64,000 nt of DNA from G963674665 sp963674665 (GCA_963674665.2 CAXXPL010000009.1:806001-870000); one strand, 5' to 3'. Positions 53,814 to 62,851 are shown, counted from the stretch's first letter. The notes: generated from the letters alone by a model not told the origin. Program-made: numbers and translations.

Positions 53814-55004
53814 CTAGGAGTCCTTTTTGGGGGCAACGGGCTGTCCCTTTTCGTCCACCAGCATCACGGGCTGTCCCGGCCGCAAGCGTTCGTTGCCTTT
53901 GATCACCACGTCCATGCCCGGGGCCAGGGGCGCGTCCGGCACCACCGGCTGCACCGCTGCGTCAAGCCCCACGTAGGCGGTGACGTTCACCGGGATGCCC
54001 ACGGCTTTGCCGCCAAGGGCCAGCCAGACCATGTTCTGCCCCCTTGCGAGGAGCACGGCGTCACGGGGCACGAGCACTGCCTCGATCTTGTCGCCCGAGG
54101 GGATGCGCACGCGCGCCTCCATGCCCTGAGCCAAGTTTCCGGGGTTGGGTAGCCGCACCTTCACCGGGAAGGTGCGCGTGGCCACGTCACCCTTGGGGAT
54201 GATGGCCTCCACCTTGCCCTTGTAGGTAGTGGCGCCGATGCGCACGTCAAGGGGCATTTCCTTGCGTACAAAGGGCAGCACGTTCTGGGGCAGGCTCACC
54301 AGCACGTCCACGCAGTCGTTGCGGGCCACGGTGGCCACCAGCGAACCGGCGTTGAGCCATTCGCCGCGCTCGGCGTGGCGTTCCAGGACAACGCCGTCAA
54401 AGGGCGCGTGGGTCACGGATTTCTTCAGCTGCAACTGGAGCTTTCTGGTGTTGGCCTCGAGGGCGGTGGCCTTGTTGCGCAGCCCGGCCGCCTCGAAAAA
54501 GGCCGCGTCGTAATCCTGCTGGGAGATGGTCCTGCGCCCCAGGAGTTCCTGCATGCGGGACAGCTCCTTTTCCGCGTTCTCCAGGCTGCTGAGCACCTGC
54601 TTGTGCAGGAACTGCGAGGCATCGAGGTCGGTGCGGGTCACCTCGGTGTCCAGGATGACCAGCTCGTCACCCTCCTTGACCTGGTCGCCCTCCTCGAAGG
54701 TGATCTTGTCCACCCGGCCCGAGACCTCGGAGGCCACGTTGGCCACCTCGGGGAAGTAGACGGTGGACACGTACTCAAGCTCGGGCATGACCTGGCCGCT
54801 CCTGGCCTTGGCTGTCACCACGCGGGAGGGAGGGGGGCCCTGTTGCTGCTTGGCCTCTTGCCCGGGCTTGCCGGGTTCTTGGGCCGCCGCCTTATGCCGG
54901 TCAGGAGCCTTGCCGTCCTGGGCCGCCTCCTGGGCCAATCCCGGGGAAGGGGCGCACAACGCCAATACGCAAAGCAGTACGAGGAAGTAGAAACGGCGGT
55001 GCAT
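53814..55004 (-). CDS. RND efflux periplasmic adaptor
   Basis: A 396-residue membrane-fusion protein with signal peptide (FYFLVLLCVLALCAPSPGLA). A Gln/Pro/Lys-rich linker precedes the core: lipoyl halves ASEVSGRVDKITFEEGDQVKEGDE and THAPFDGVVLERHAERGEW, a helical hairpin, beta-barrel and membrane-proximal domain. ATG at 55004 with GGAGA 8 bases upstream; the extension to 55178 is non-coding. It partners the pump encoded next. The 240-base gap between the two holds no gene. Confidence 0.87.
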   Translation of the reverse strand: MHRRFYFLVLLCVLALCAPSPGLAQEAAQDGKAPDRHKAAAQEPGKPGQEAKQQQGPPPSRVVTAKARSGQVMPELEYVSTVYFPEVANVASEVSGRVDKITFEEGDQVKEGDELVILDTEVTRTDLDASQFLHKQVLSSLENAEKELSRMQELLGRRTISQQDYDAAFFEAAGLRNKATALEANTRKLQLQLKKSVTHAPFDGVVLERHAERGEWLNAGSLVATVARNDCVDVLVSLPQNVLPFVRKEMPLDVRIGATTYKGKVEAIIPKGDVATRTFPVKVRLPNPGNLAQGMEARVRIPSGDKIEAVLVPRDAVLLARGQNMVWLALGGKAVGIPVNVTAYVGLDAAVQPVVPDAPLAPGMDVVIKGNERLRPGQPVMLVDEKGQPVAPKKDS

Positions 55005-55336
55005 GGCGGAAATCTCCGGATGTCGGTGGATGAGGGGCTCTTGAAAAGGTCTCAGCCGAAGGAATAGCGTAGATGATATTTTTAGGATGAAACCAATCGA
55101 AACACAAGGGGGAAGAAGTTGACTGGTTGGATGGACAATCGCACGACTTTGTCCAAGATGATGTGGACTGTTTATCAAATGTATTTATCCATAAATTGAA
55201 GAATTTTAGAGTATTAAAGAGGAATAGTATTGAGGGAACCTAGTCGTGTCGAGGAAGCAACTTACGAATACGTTGACAGGGTCATTGGTCCAGTAGGTCG
55301 GTAGATGTGAGATGGCAACAGATTTCAAGAGTAGCT

Positions 55337-55365
55337 CCCCCACACCCGACAATCCGATGTGGGGG
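55337..55365 (-). terminator. Hairpin after the DUF1269 gene
   Basis: CCCCCACA and TGTGGGGG pair around 13 bases, 12 bases beyond the stop of the DUF1269 gene. No clear U-run follows. The rest of the gap to 55005 is AT-rich, without a gene, and holds the adaptor gene promoter. Confidence 0.55.
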
Positions 55366-55377
55366 ATCGTGCGAATT

Positions 55378-55866
55378 TTATTTTTCCAGAAAAGCCTTGA
55401 GTTTCTCCTCAGTGTCGTGCTCAAGAGAAGTCTTGAGGATTTTGCCTTTGCCCTCGAATTGTTTGAGACCATCCAAAACCTTGTCTCCGGTAACCTTGCG
55501 CAACAGCACAAACAGGGCGGATTTGCCCGGGGTGAAGCTTTCGGCAAGGTCCTTCATCATCTGATCGTTGATGCCAAAGTCGGAGAGTTTACCGGAGAGT
55601 GCTCCTGCGCCTGCCCCGACAGCGAGCCCAAGCAGAGGATTGAGGAACAGCATTCCGATAAGCATGCCCCAGAAACCACCGCTTACAGCTCCGGCTATGG
55701 TCAAATTCATGGCTTGATGGAGTTTGACTTTACCCTTTTCATCCCGGGTCACCACAACAGCGTCTTCCATCTCAATAAGGTACTCCTTCTGCATTTTTCC
55801 AAGAGCCGCCCTCATTTCAAAGGCAGTATGTTCGTCATCAAAAATAATGGCAACTAGCTCACTCAT
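55378..55866 (-). CDS. DUF1269-family membrane-associated protein
   Basis: A 162-residue protein matching the DUF1269 pattern: beta-rich start SELVAIIFDDEHTAFEMRAAL, a Gly-rich hydrophobic centre (GGFWGMLIGMLFLNPLLGLAVGAGAGALSG) and a C-terminal LFVLLRKVTGDKVLDGLKQ domain. GGAGATG precedes the ATG. Members are often linked to stress response, but their function is not established. Monocistronic by spacing. Confidence 0.83.
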   Translation of the reverse strand: MSELVAIIFDDEHTAFEMRAALGKMQKEYLIEMEDAVVVTRDEKGKVKLHQAMNLTIAGAVSGGFWGMLIGMLFLNPLLGLAVGAGAGALSGKLSDFGINDQMMKDLAESFTPGKSALFVLLRKVTGDKVLDGLKQFEGKGKILKTSLEHDTEEKLKAFLEK

Positions 55867-55926
55867 CTTTCATCTCCTTTGACTTTGATCGTCGATTGTA
55901 TTGTGGGCACTTTACGCTTGTACTCA

Positions 55927-55990
55927 CTACGGGTTTTTCGCGCTGGTGTCGATTTCCCACATGGCGCGGGTCAGCTTGTCATCGAGGTTA
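55927..55990 (-). pseudogene. Fossil C-terminus of a GntR/FadR-type regulator
   Basis: Reading the minus strand gives LDDKLTRAMWEIDTSAKNP and a stop, closely resembling the C-terminus of the intact regulator at 57697-58422 (AGDKLAYAMREIDGVSEES). Upstream of this the frame has no start and no similarity. It is thus a remnant of a second copy, about 20 codons long, at the left border of the AT-rich patch. Confidence 0.55.
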
Positions 55991-56133
55991 TTAAAAATAG
56001 CAACATCTGAATATAAGTATTGATAAGCAAGTAATCAGCATGATAGAACTGGATGTGCCTGACACAGAGAGGTGCATGGAATCATCCGCGCCATAGCGAG
56101 GTTGAGATTTCAATAAACAAAAGGAAAGACAAC

Positions 56134-56562
56134 GTGAAACGAATGTTTGTTCTGGTCAACGTAGTAGTATTGCTGTGTATTCTTTTAAGTTGCGCAGCCT
56201 TATGCGATTCTGTGGAGTTGAAAAGGATCAGTTCCCCGGATTCGGTGGTTGACGCCGTGTTGACCGAAGAAAGTTGTGGCGCGACAACATCTTTTGCCTA
56301 CAAGGTTTATCTTGTTCCAAAGGGCGAAGCGTTGACCAGCAAACATCATCCAAAATTCGTCGCCGACCATGTGGACAAGCTGGACATCAGTTGGCGATCG
56401 AACAAGGTCCTGGACATCACGTTCTTGCATGCACGTATTTTTGACTACAGTAATTTTTGGAAATCAAAAGATGTTTATGATTTTGATTATCTAGTTGAAA
56501 TATTTATGGTTTATCAAGATAAGGATCACATGCTTAGCCCTGAAGACAGAGGCAGTTCGTAA
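56134..56562 (+). CDS. Hypothetical lipoprotein
   Basis: A 142-residue protein starting GTG with GGAAAG about 9 bases upstream (ATG at 56143 also possible). The signal MKRMFVLVNVVVLLCILLSC ends in a lipobox, LLSC. The mature part has alternating strands (DSVVDAVLTEESCGATTSFAYKVYLVP) and looks like a single small beta domain. AT-rich codon use unlike the flanks suggests transfer. No function assigned. Confidence 0.65.
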   Translation: MKRMFVLVNVVVLLCILLSCAALCDSVELKRISSPDSVVDAVLTEESCGATTSFAYKVYLVPKGEALTSKHHPKFVADHVDKLDISWRSNKVLDITFLHARIFDYSNFWKSKDVYDFDYLVEIFMVYQDKDHMLSPEDRGSS

Positions 56563-56739
56563 AATGAAAGTGTAAGTGGGAATGGCATGATGATATTCTG
56601 AGGTGACCTCGTAGATTGTTCGACCTGCTACTCCTGAACCGATGATTTCCGTGCCTTGACAGCTTGATCTCCCATTATTTATGTCTATTCGGATGTACAG
56701 GTGAATGTATAATTTCGCGATGGAATTATGGGAAAAAGC

Positions 56740-56997
56740 ATGAACATCACCGAGGCCCGCAACAAGTTGACCAGCCTGCCGGAGGAACTGATCCAGGGGC
56801 GGGAAACCCTGGCCATAACCAAGCAGGGCAAGCCGGTGCTGGCGCCCATGCCCCGGGACTTGTACGAATCCTTAATTGAGATCATGGAAATAATGTCCGA
56901 CCCGGAAATGATGCAGGCGTTTCGTGACGGAGTTCAAGACATCAGGGAAGGGCGGACGCGGAAGCTCGAGGATGTCAAGGCGGAGCTCGATCTGTGA
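56740..56997 (+). CDS. Phd/YefM-type antitoxin, orphan
   Basis: An 85-residue protein with the Phd/YefM start MNITEARNKLTSLPEELIQG and the core strand-turn ETLAITKQGKPVLAPMPRDLYESL. The C-terminal helix is acidic and would normally wrap the toxin. No RelE- or Doc-like gene follows: the next 190 bases hold no frame. It may be a solitary antitoxin or regulator. An ATG at 56728 is an alternative start. GC content is higher than in the neighbouring genes. Confidence 0.8.
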   Translation: MNITEARNKLTSLPEELIQGRETLAITKQGKPVLAPMPRDLYESLIEIMEIMSDPEMMQAFRDGVQDIREGRTRKLEDVKAELDL

Positions 56998-57185
56998 CCA
57001 GGGAAGTTGAATTGACCGCCACAGCCAGCTCGCTGCTATACGTAATGTGCAGACTATGAGTGTATAAAAGTTCGATGCATGCATGGAGAGAGTAGATCAA
57101 TTTTCAAAGACCACACAAGTTTTCAAAAATAGCGTTAACTTGATTCATTATTATGAACGTATGATTATTTCTGTGAGTAAGATCT

Positions 57186-57626
57186 ATGAATTTTTATGAT
57201 CTTGAACATCTGCTTCCCCATGGATTTCATGATAGTATTTTTCACTCCATATCTATTGACTATGAAAAAGATGTTCTATCAATGAAGCTTGAAGTCATGT
57301 GGGGGGAAATGGACGATGTCGAATGGTACCCATGTATGTTGTTTTTCAAGTCGATCAAATATATTATTATCGGATCTCCATATAGTGGATTTACAGATCC
57401 TCCACCAGACCTTGGTAGCTCCACTGATCTGAGTATTGCTGAGCAGCGTTATGATACTACCCAGTCTTCAAAATTGCCTCGTGACTTGGGTCCTGAATAT
57501 TTTACACTCAATCTGTTTCTATCGACGTATAATAGCTCAATTTTCCTTGCCGCAAAAGATGCTATGTTTTATTGGATTGAAACCCCACCTGATATGGAAA
57601 CTTTCAAGGCCAGAGATATAGAGTGA
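57186..57626 (+). CDS. Immunity-protein-like hypothetical protein
   Basis: A 146-residue protein. The start LPHGFHDSIFHSISIDYEKDVLS (a His-Asp turn followed by two strands) is of the sort seen in small immunity-like proteins of polymorphic toxin loci, but I cannot name a family with certainty. Codon use is strongly AT-rich, unlike the chromosome, so it was probably acquired. No toxin gene is visible beside it; it may be a stray immunity gene. Confidence 0.6.
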   Translation: MNFYDLEHLLPHGFHDSIFHSISIDYEKDVLSMKLEVMWGEMDDVEWYPCMLFFKSIKYIIIGSPYSGFTDPPPDLGSSTDLSIAEQRYDTTQSSKLPRDLGPEYFTLNLFLSTYNSSIFLAAKDAMFYWIETPPDMETFKARDIE

Positions 57627-57696
57627 CAGCATCGCCACGCTTGAAGGCCAGAGAAGTGCGGCATCGTGATTTGAATGACCTGAAAGAAGGTTCGGG

Positions 57697-58422
57697 CTAA
57701 GATTCTTCCGACACACCGTCTATCTCCCGCATGGCGTAGGCCAGTTTGTCGCCAGCCTTTTGGATGTGGGCCTTCATGAGGACTCGGGCAGCATCCGGAT
57801 CATGGTCCTGGATGGCCTTCAGGATCGCCTCGTGCTCCTCCTCCACCTGGTCGTACCCCCAATCGTATTTCGCCTTCTGCTCCATCCAGTGGCGTACGGG
57901 CTGCCGCAGCTCGGAAAAGAACCGGATCAATACGCTGTTGTGGCAGGCCCTTGCCACGGCCGCGTGAAACTCCCAGTCCGCGTTTATGAGCCGTCGGCCC
58001 CGCTTTCGGGCCTGTACCAGCTGTTTGTGCTGTTTCTCGATGTCCGCGGTATCGTCCAGGGACGCCCGAAGGGCGGCCAACCGCGCAATGGTTGCCTCCA
58101 GCTCGGTTCTGGCCTCCACCAGTTCGCTGATCTTGCCCCGCCCCATGGTTATCAAGGACAGCCCGATGGACCCGGACGCGTCCGTGATGTCGGTTATGCG
58201 CGTCCCCTGACCGGGGCGCACCGAAATCAGCCCCAAGAGCTCCAGGGCGCCCATGGCCTCGCGGACCGAGCTTCTTCCCACGCCGAACCGCTCCATGAGC
58301 TGTGGCTCGGGGGGAAGCATGTCGCCGGGGCGCAGCTCGCCGCGGGAAATATCGGCGACCAGCTTCTCGATGACCTGGTCGGAGAGGCGTTTTCTTTGGA
58401 GCTTGCAATGTCCGTGTTTCAT
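57697..58422 (-). CDS. GntR-family (FadR subfamily) regulator
   Basis: A 241-residue regulator. Winged helix at residues about 10-75 (LSDQVIEKLVADISRGELRPGDMLPPEPQLMERFGVGRSSVREAM), then the all-helical FCD ligand domain with the metal-binding set Asp/His (NADWEFHAAVARACHN, and later His residues in EEEHEAI and KAHIQKAG). ATG 58422 has GGA 5 bases upstream; an ATG at 58437 is possible. It is divergent from the beta-hydroxyacid dehydrogenase gene and most likely controls it. FCD regulators usually bind small organic acids. Confidence 0.87.
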   Translation of the reverse strand: MKHGHCKLQRKRLSDQVIEKLVADISRGELRPGDMLPPEPQLMERFGVGRSSVREAMGALELLGLISVRPGQGTRITDITDASGSIGLSLITMGRGKISELVEARTELEATIARLAALRASLDDTADIEKQHKQLVQARKRGRRLINADWEFHAAVARACHNSVLIRFFSELRQPVRHWMEQKAKYDWGYDQVEEEHEAILKAIQDHDPDAARVLMKAHIQKAGDKLAYAMREIDGVSEES

Positions 58423-58503
58423 GGGTTCCAACATCATGTTGACAATGGCTCGGCGTGGCAATATCACAAGGTCATAACATCTGACGTTTCGATATTTTTC
58501 GAT

Positions 58504-58521
58504 GTAACATCATCCTGTTAT
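58504..58521. promoter_or_regulatory. Candidate operator in the gntR/dehydrogenase divergent promoter
   Basis: GTAACATCATCCTGTTAT contains perfect inverted half-sites TAACA and TGTTA six bases apart, in the 210-base region between the divergent genes. A second CATAACAT lies near 58474 and GTTATGTGATC overlaps the right half. The GntR protein encoded alongside is the natural candidate to bind. Confidence 0.4.
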
Positions 58522-58633
58522 GTGATCAAGTGACCTTCAGGTGAGTATTCATTCCAAGCCGGGACAATCCGGTGCGAACGTCGGGTTTCGCCCTTCGGGA
58601 TGACGCGAGGCCGCCATAAAGGAGAATAGGGAT

Positions 58634-59512
58634 ATGGGCAAGAAAATAGGCTGGATAGGTACTGGGGTCATGGGTGCGTCCATGTGCATGCACCTGCTCA
58701 AGGCCGGAAACGAGGCCTTTGTCTTCAACCGCACCAGGTCCAAGGCCGACGCGCTTCTCGCCGAAGGCGCGGTCTGGTGCGATTCCCCTGCGGAGGTGGT
58801 CAGGAACGCGGAGATCATCTTCACCATCGTGGGCTATCCCAAGGATGTGGAGGAGACCATCCTGGGTGAGGGGGGCGTGCTGGCCAACGCCGACTCCGGC
58901 AAGATCATCGTTGACATGACCACTTCGGAACCCGCCCTGGCCGAGCGCATTGCCCGGGAGGCCTCGGCAAAAGGGGTGGAGGCGCTGGACGCCCCTGTCT
59001 CGGGCGGCGATATCGGAGCTCGGGAGGGCACCCTGGCCATCATGGTTGGTGGCGAAAAGGCTACTTTCGACAAGGTCAGGGACCTCTTCGGCCTCATGGG
59101 CGGCAATGTCCAGTACAGGGGCAGGGCCGGGGCAGGGCAGCACACCAAAATGTGCAATCAGATCGCCATCGCCGGAAACATGATCGGTACCGTGGAGAGC
59201 CTGTACTACGCCCACAAGACGGGCATGGACCTCAACGAGGTCATCGACGTCATCGGCACGGGCGCGGCCTCGTCAGTGAGCCTGAACAGGCTGGGCCGCC
59301 GCATTGCGGATGGTGACTTCGACCCCGGCTTCTTTATCAAGCATTTTGTGAAGGACATGGGCATCGCCCTTGCCGAGGCCAGGCGGATGAATTTTTCCCT
59401 GCCCGGCCTGGCCCTTGTGAACCAGTTCTATGTCGCGGCCATGGCTCAGGGGCACGAGAACCTCGGCACCCAGGCGCTGTACAAGGTGCTGGAGAGGCTG
59501 AACGGCGAATAG
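58634..59512 (+). CDS. Beta-hydroxyacid dehydrogenase (3-hydroxyisobutyrate dehydrogenase family)
   Basis: A 292-residue NAD(P)-dependent enzyme. Cofactor motif GWIGTGVMGASM, substrate motif DAPVSGGDIGAREGTLAIMVGG and catalytic Lys in GAGQHTKMCNQ are all intact, with the C-terminal FIKHFVKDMGIALAEA region. The family includes tartronate semialdehyde reductase, 3-hydroxyisobutyrate, and sulfolactaldehyde or succinic semialdehyde reductases. Substrate cannot be decided here. AAAGGAG lies about 9 bases before the ATG. It is under a divergent GntR regulator. Confidence 0.88.
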   Translation: MGKKIGWIGTGVMGASMCMHLLKAGNEAFVFNRTRSKADALLAEGAVWCDSPAEVVRNAEIIFTIVGYPKDVEETILGEGGVLANADSGKIIVDMTTSEPALAERIAREASAKGVEALDAPVSGGDIGAREGTLAIMVGGEKATFDKVRDLFGLMGGNVQYRGRAGAGQHTKMCNQIAIAGNMIGTVESLYYAHKTGMDLNEVIDVIGTGAASSVSLNRLGRRIADGDFDPGFFIKHFVKDMGIALAEARRMNFSLPGLALVNQFYVAAMAQGHENLGTQALYKVLERLNGE

Positions 59513-59541
59513 AACACAGGATTGTTATTTGTTTGGATTTT

Positions 59542-59580
59542 CGAGGGGAAAAACTCTTTGAAAAGAGGTTATTCCCCTCG
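59542..59580. terminator. GGGGAA-type hairpin after the dehydrogenase gene
   Basis: CGAGGGGAAAAACTCTTT pairs, with a bulge, with AAAGAGGTTATTCCCCTCG. It is followed by GGCTCCCCTTTCCAGAAACG, similar to the stretch after 31172. Same family as the hairpins at 31133, 31338, 34629 and 63822. Confidence 0.7.
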
Positions 59581-59629
59581 GGCTCCCCTTTCCAGAAACG
59601 TTTCACTCAATGCATGTAATAATCACGCG

Positions 59630-59662
59630 CGAGCATTTAACTTTGAAAAAAACAAATGCTCG
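59630..59662. repeat. Second copy of the GAGCATTTAACTTTGAAAAA hairpin
   Basis: CGAGCATTT and AAATGCTCG pair around AACTTTGAAAAAAAC. The arm and loop match the first hairpin of the palindromic unit at 17994-18028 over about 20 bases. It sits 8 bases beyond the CheA stop (minus strand), between convergent genes, where it could act as a transcript end. Confidence 0.55.
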
Positions 59663-59669
59663 AGAACGG

Positions 59670-61376
59670 TCACCCGCCCCAGCGTTTCCCTTCGTCATGG
59701 AGTGCGGCCAGGGAGAGGCTTGGCATGTCCAGAATCAGCCCCATGGTGCCGTGCTCAGTGACCGTGGCGCCAAGTATGCCTTCAACCTTGCCCACTGCCG
59801 GGCCCAGGTGCCTTAGCACCGCCTGGTTCTGCCCCACAACCTCGTCAGTCATCACGCCGAAACGCCCCTGATTGGTACGCACCACCACGATATGCATGGT
59901 CTTGGGGCGTTGGCCCGGGATCTGGAAAAATTCCCGTAGGTCGATGAGGGGCAGGTGCTCCCCTCGCAAGGCGTGCCCCCGCACTCCGGTGTTCCGCTGC
60001 TCCGGGGTGAGATTCAGCTCGACGCACTCCTCCACGTAGTCCAGGTGCATGAAATAGTCGTCGCCAGCCACTTCCACGCGCAAGCAGTCGATGATGGCCA
60101 TGGACACTGGGAGCTGGATGCTGAAGCGTGTGCCCTTGTCAGGGGCGCTGCTCACCTCGATCTTGCCACGCAGGGCGATGATGCTGGCCTTTACCGCATC
60201 CATGCCCACGCCGCGCCCGGAAATCTCCCCTACCTGCTTGGCGGTGCTGAGTCCGGGGAGGAAGATCAGGTCCAGCTTCTCCTCGAGTGCGAGCTCTCGC
60301 CCCGTCTCGATCATGCCCGAGTCCAGGGCGGTCCTGTAAAGTTTTTCCGCGTCAATGCCCCTGCCGTCGTCCGCCACTTCCAGGAGCACCTCACCGCCGC
60401 TTTGCGCGGCCTTGATGGTGATGGAGCCTTTGGGCGGCTTGCCCAGGTACTCGCGCACGGACGGAGGCTCGATGCCGTGGTCCACGGCGTTGCGCAGGAG
60501 GTGGATCAGTGGGGTGTTGAGCTCCTCGATGAGCTTTTTGTCCAGCTCCGTGTTCCGCCCCTGCATGTCGAACTGCACCTCCTTGCCCAGCTCGCCGCAC
60601 AGGTCGCGCACCAGGCGGCGGTACTTGGGGTAGCTCACGCCCAGGGGCAGCATGCGCAGGCTCAGGACCTGGTCGCGCAGCAGGGAGCACAGGGACTCTA
60701 TCTCCTCGGCCACGGGCAGAAAGGTCTTGTCCCGGGCAACGCTGGCCATACGGCTGAGGCGGGTCTGGACAATGGCCAGCTCGCCCACGCGGTCCACCAG
60801 GATGTCCAACTGCTCGGCCGGGATGTTGACGCGGGTGATTTTGCTCTCGGTGGAAAAGTCGGCCAGGGGCCTGTCCACCTTGCCGCTCTTGTCCGGCCCG
60901 CTTGGACTGTCCATCGCATCCGATTCAGGGGGCGCGGCCTCCTTTGGATCGGAAGAGGGCTGGGGGGCGGGGTTTCGCGCGGGGACAGGCTCGGGTGCTG
61001 CCAGGGAGATGAGGGCCTGCAGGCGGCTCTTCTCATCCGAGAGGTCGGGCTGGTTCGCGAGATCGGTTTCGCGGATCAGGCCCTTGAGCCGGTCAAAGGC
61101 GAAGAGCAGCTCCGAGATGAGGAGACGGACCACAGACAACTCGCCCTGCTGCAGCAGGTGCAGGATGTTCTCGATGGCGTGGGCGTACCCCGAGACAGCC
61201 TCCAGGCCCATGGAGCCCGCGTCCCCCTTGATGGAGTGCGCGGCCCGGAACACGCGCTTGAGGCGCTCCTGCAGCTCTTCCCCGGAGACGTGTTCGAGGT
61301 CGAGGATGGACTCCTCGATGTGGGCGAGCTGCTCCATGCAGCTCTCCACGAAGATCTCCCTTACCTTGCTGTCCAT
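59670..61376 (-). CDS. cheA: Chemotaxis histidine kinase CheA
   Basis: A 568-residue CheA. The HPt domain has the phosphorylated His47 in FRAAHSIKGDAGSMG. There is no P2 CheY-docking domain, only a Pro/Ala/Ser linker (about 130-180). Dimerisation helices, then the kinase: N box LIHLLRNAVDHGIEP, G1 EVADDGRGID, G2 GRGVGMDAV, and a CheW-like end domain (about 430-560). Without P2, phosphotransfer to the receiver should rely on the kinase-bound HPt alone. No receptor, CheW, CheR or CheB gene is in the window. It is followed upstream by CheC and CheY genes in one operon. Confidence 0.9.
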   Translation of the reverse strand: MDSKVREIFVESCMEQLAHIEESILDLEHVSGEELQERLKRVFRAAHSIKGDAGSMGLEAVSGYAHAIENILHLLQQGELSVVRLLISELLFAFDRLKGLIRETDLANQPDLSDEKSRLQALISLAAPEPVPARNPAPQPSSDPKEAAPPESDAMDSPSGPDKSGKVDRPLADFSTESKITRVNIPAEQLDILVDRVGELAIVQTRLSRMASVARDKTFLPVAEEIESLCSLLRDQVLSLRMLPLGVSYPKYRRLVRDLCGELGKEVQFDMQGRNTELDKKLIEELNTPLIHLLRNAVDHGIEPPSVREYLGKPPKGSITIKAAQSGGEVLLEVADDGRGIDAEKLYRTALDSGMIETGRELALEEKLDLIFLPGLSTAKQVGEISGRGVGMDAVKASIIALRGKIEVSSAPDKGTRFSIQLPVSMAIIDCLRVEVAGDDYFMHLDYVEECVELNLTPEQRNTGVRGHALRGEHLPLIDLREFFQIPGQRPKTMHIVVVRTNQGRFGVMTDEVVGQNQAVLRHLGPAVGKVEGILGATVTEHGTMGLILDMPSLSLAALHDEGKRWGG

Positions 61377-61433
61377 GGCGCGGTCGCCCTCACTCCGGGG
61401 GATCCGTGTTCACGGACCGCTCCCCAGGCCTGA

Positions 61434-62048
61434 TCACTGGCAGCATCCTTGCGGCGAGATGCGGTCAATGGCCTTCAAGAGACAGTCAAAGGTGCCGAGT
61501 TGGAAAATGATGATGATGTCGCCCCCGATGGAGTGCTTCTCCAGGGTGAAGTGCGTGTGGGCCAGCAGCACGGTCAGGTTCCCGGGGTGCTCGTTGAAGC
61601 GTAGGAAGCTGGCGAAGTCCCCTTCGTAAAAATCGAGGGGGGAGTATATGATGTGCTCTTGCAGGATGTTTCCCAGGGAGCCCATTACGCCGTTGAGCAC
61701 GATGTTCCCCACCTCCTGCAGGGTGCCTATGCGCAGGGAATCCATGTCCAGGGGCAGTTCCTCCTGGCCGATGATGATGGAGACGAGCTTTGCGGCGCTG
61801 TCAGGTGGGAACACCAGGGCGCTGGTGCCGGAGAAGTCGCCTGAGAAGGCCAGCTTCACGGCGGTGAAGGTGCTGCTCTCCATGGATTCGTAATGGTTCA
61901 GGAGTTCGCTGGAGGTGAGGACCTGCAACTGCGGGACCTCGAGCTGGATGTGGGTGTCCACCATGCGGTTGAGCATGCTGGCGGCCTTGCCCACGCCGAT
62001 GTTGATCAGCTCCTGAAGGATGTCCAACTGGTAGGGAGTCAGGTTCAT
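61434..62048 (-). CDS. cheC: CheY phosphatase CheC
   Basis: A 204-residue protein of the CheC/CheX/FliY group. Both phosphatase helices are present with E-x-x-N: QELINIGVGKAASML near residue 12 and QEVGNIVLNGVMGS near residue 110. It removes phosphate from CheY-P and is activated by CheD, which is encoded at 63301. The start MNLTPYQLDIL is standard. It lies between cheY and cheA on the same strand. Confidence 0.87.
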   Translation of the reverse strand: MNLTPYQLDILQELINIGVGKAASMLNRMVDTHIQLEVPQLQVLTSSELLNHYESMESSTFTAVKLAFSGDFSGTSALVFPPDSAAKLVSIIIGQEELPLDMDSLRIGTLQEVGNIVLNGVMGSLGNILQEHIIYSPLDFYEGDFASFLRFNEHPGNLTVLLAHTHFTLEKHSIGGDIIIIFQLGTFDCLLKAIDRISPQGCCQ

Positions 62049-62067
62049 GTCGTGCCTTGTGGTGAGC

Positions 62068-62424
62068 TCAGGACTTCATTGCCCGCAGGAGTCGCTTGAG
62101 TTCCTCCTCGTCCACGGGTTTGTTGAGAAACCCCTTTACCCCGAGTTCTTTGCAACGTCTTTTGGTGGTGTCCTGGATATCCGCGGTGATGACCAGGACA
62201 TGGGACTTGTTGCCCTGGTCGGCGAGCCGCTGCAGGACCTCCATGCCGTTCATGGCGGGCATGTTCAGGTCCAGAAGTATTACGTCGGGTTTGTCGTTCA
62301 GGGCGGATTCCAGACACTCCTTGCCGTCCTTGGCCTCCAGCACTTCATACCCCTCTTCCTTGGCGGTTTTGGCGTGCATGAAGCGTTGAAACATGGAATC
62401 GTCCGCTATGAGCAACGTGGGCAT
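62068..62424 (-). CDS. CheY-type response regulator
   Basis: A 118-residue single receiver. The acidic pair is IADDSMFQRF, the phospho-Asp is in VILLDLNMPAMNG, Thr/Ala VITADIQD and Lys FLNKPVD complete the set. AAGGAG 6 bases before the ATG at 62424; the longer frame to 62631 is not coding. With CheC and CheA in the same operon it is the likely output regulator. Confidence 0.88.
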   Translation of the reverse strand: MPTLLIADDSMFQRFMHAKTAKEEGYEVLEAKDGKECLESALNDKPDVILLDLNMPAMNGMEVLQRLADQGNKSHVLVITADIQDTTKRRCKELGVKGFLNKPVDEEELKRLLRAMKS

Positions 62425-62851
62425 ATATGACTCCTTGCAACTCTTGCATCGGGAGGGTTTGCCGTGGTCCTGCACCGCTCCCCCCAAAACGGTGGCGACT
62501 TGCGTACGACCGCTCCGGACTCTGCCGGAGCGGGTTACGGTGCCTTTCCTGAGGCGGGGCGGGCATCGGGTATGAAAATGGCGCCGAGGACCTCGCGAAG
62601 CGCCGTGGATGATCGTTGGTCTTTGGTTCAAGGTTTAGCCCAAAGCGCGAACGCCATCAAGCTTCCGGTTGAGACGGGGCGCTGGGATAGATGTATGTAA
62701 AGATGCCGGAGCTGGTGACAATTTTTATGGCTCCTGGTACAAACATGCTGGACCGGGATCGGCGCGATGATGCGGTAACACTGCGTTTGAGACAAATCCG
62801 TTTTGCGGCTGTGAGGGTAAGGGAACAGGACAAGCGCGTGGAGAGGAATAC
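62425..62851. other. Divergent promoter region of the two che units
   Basis: 427 bases between divergent receiver genes. A hairpin CCGCTCCG/CGGAGCGG is at 62510-62533. No recognisable gene; short frames on both strands lack start sites and motifs. Promoters for the CheY-CheC-CheA unit and the receiver-CheD unit must lie here. Confidence 0.4.

Noticed and set aside
53798..53829. Short palindrome GGAACTCCTAGGAGTCC at the end of the RND adaptor gene
   Set aside because: Overlaps the stop codon and the T-run is on the wrong strand for this gene; probably chance.
59955..61433. 492-codon plus-strand frame opposite cheA
   Set aside because: Shadow of the CheA gene, which has all kinase boxes on the minus strand.
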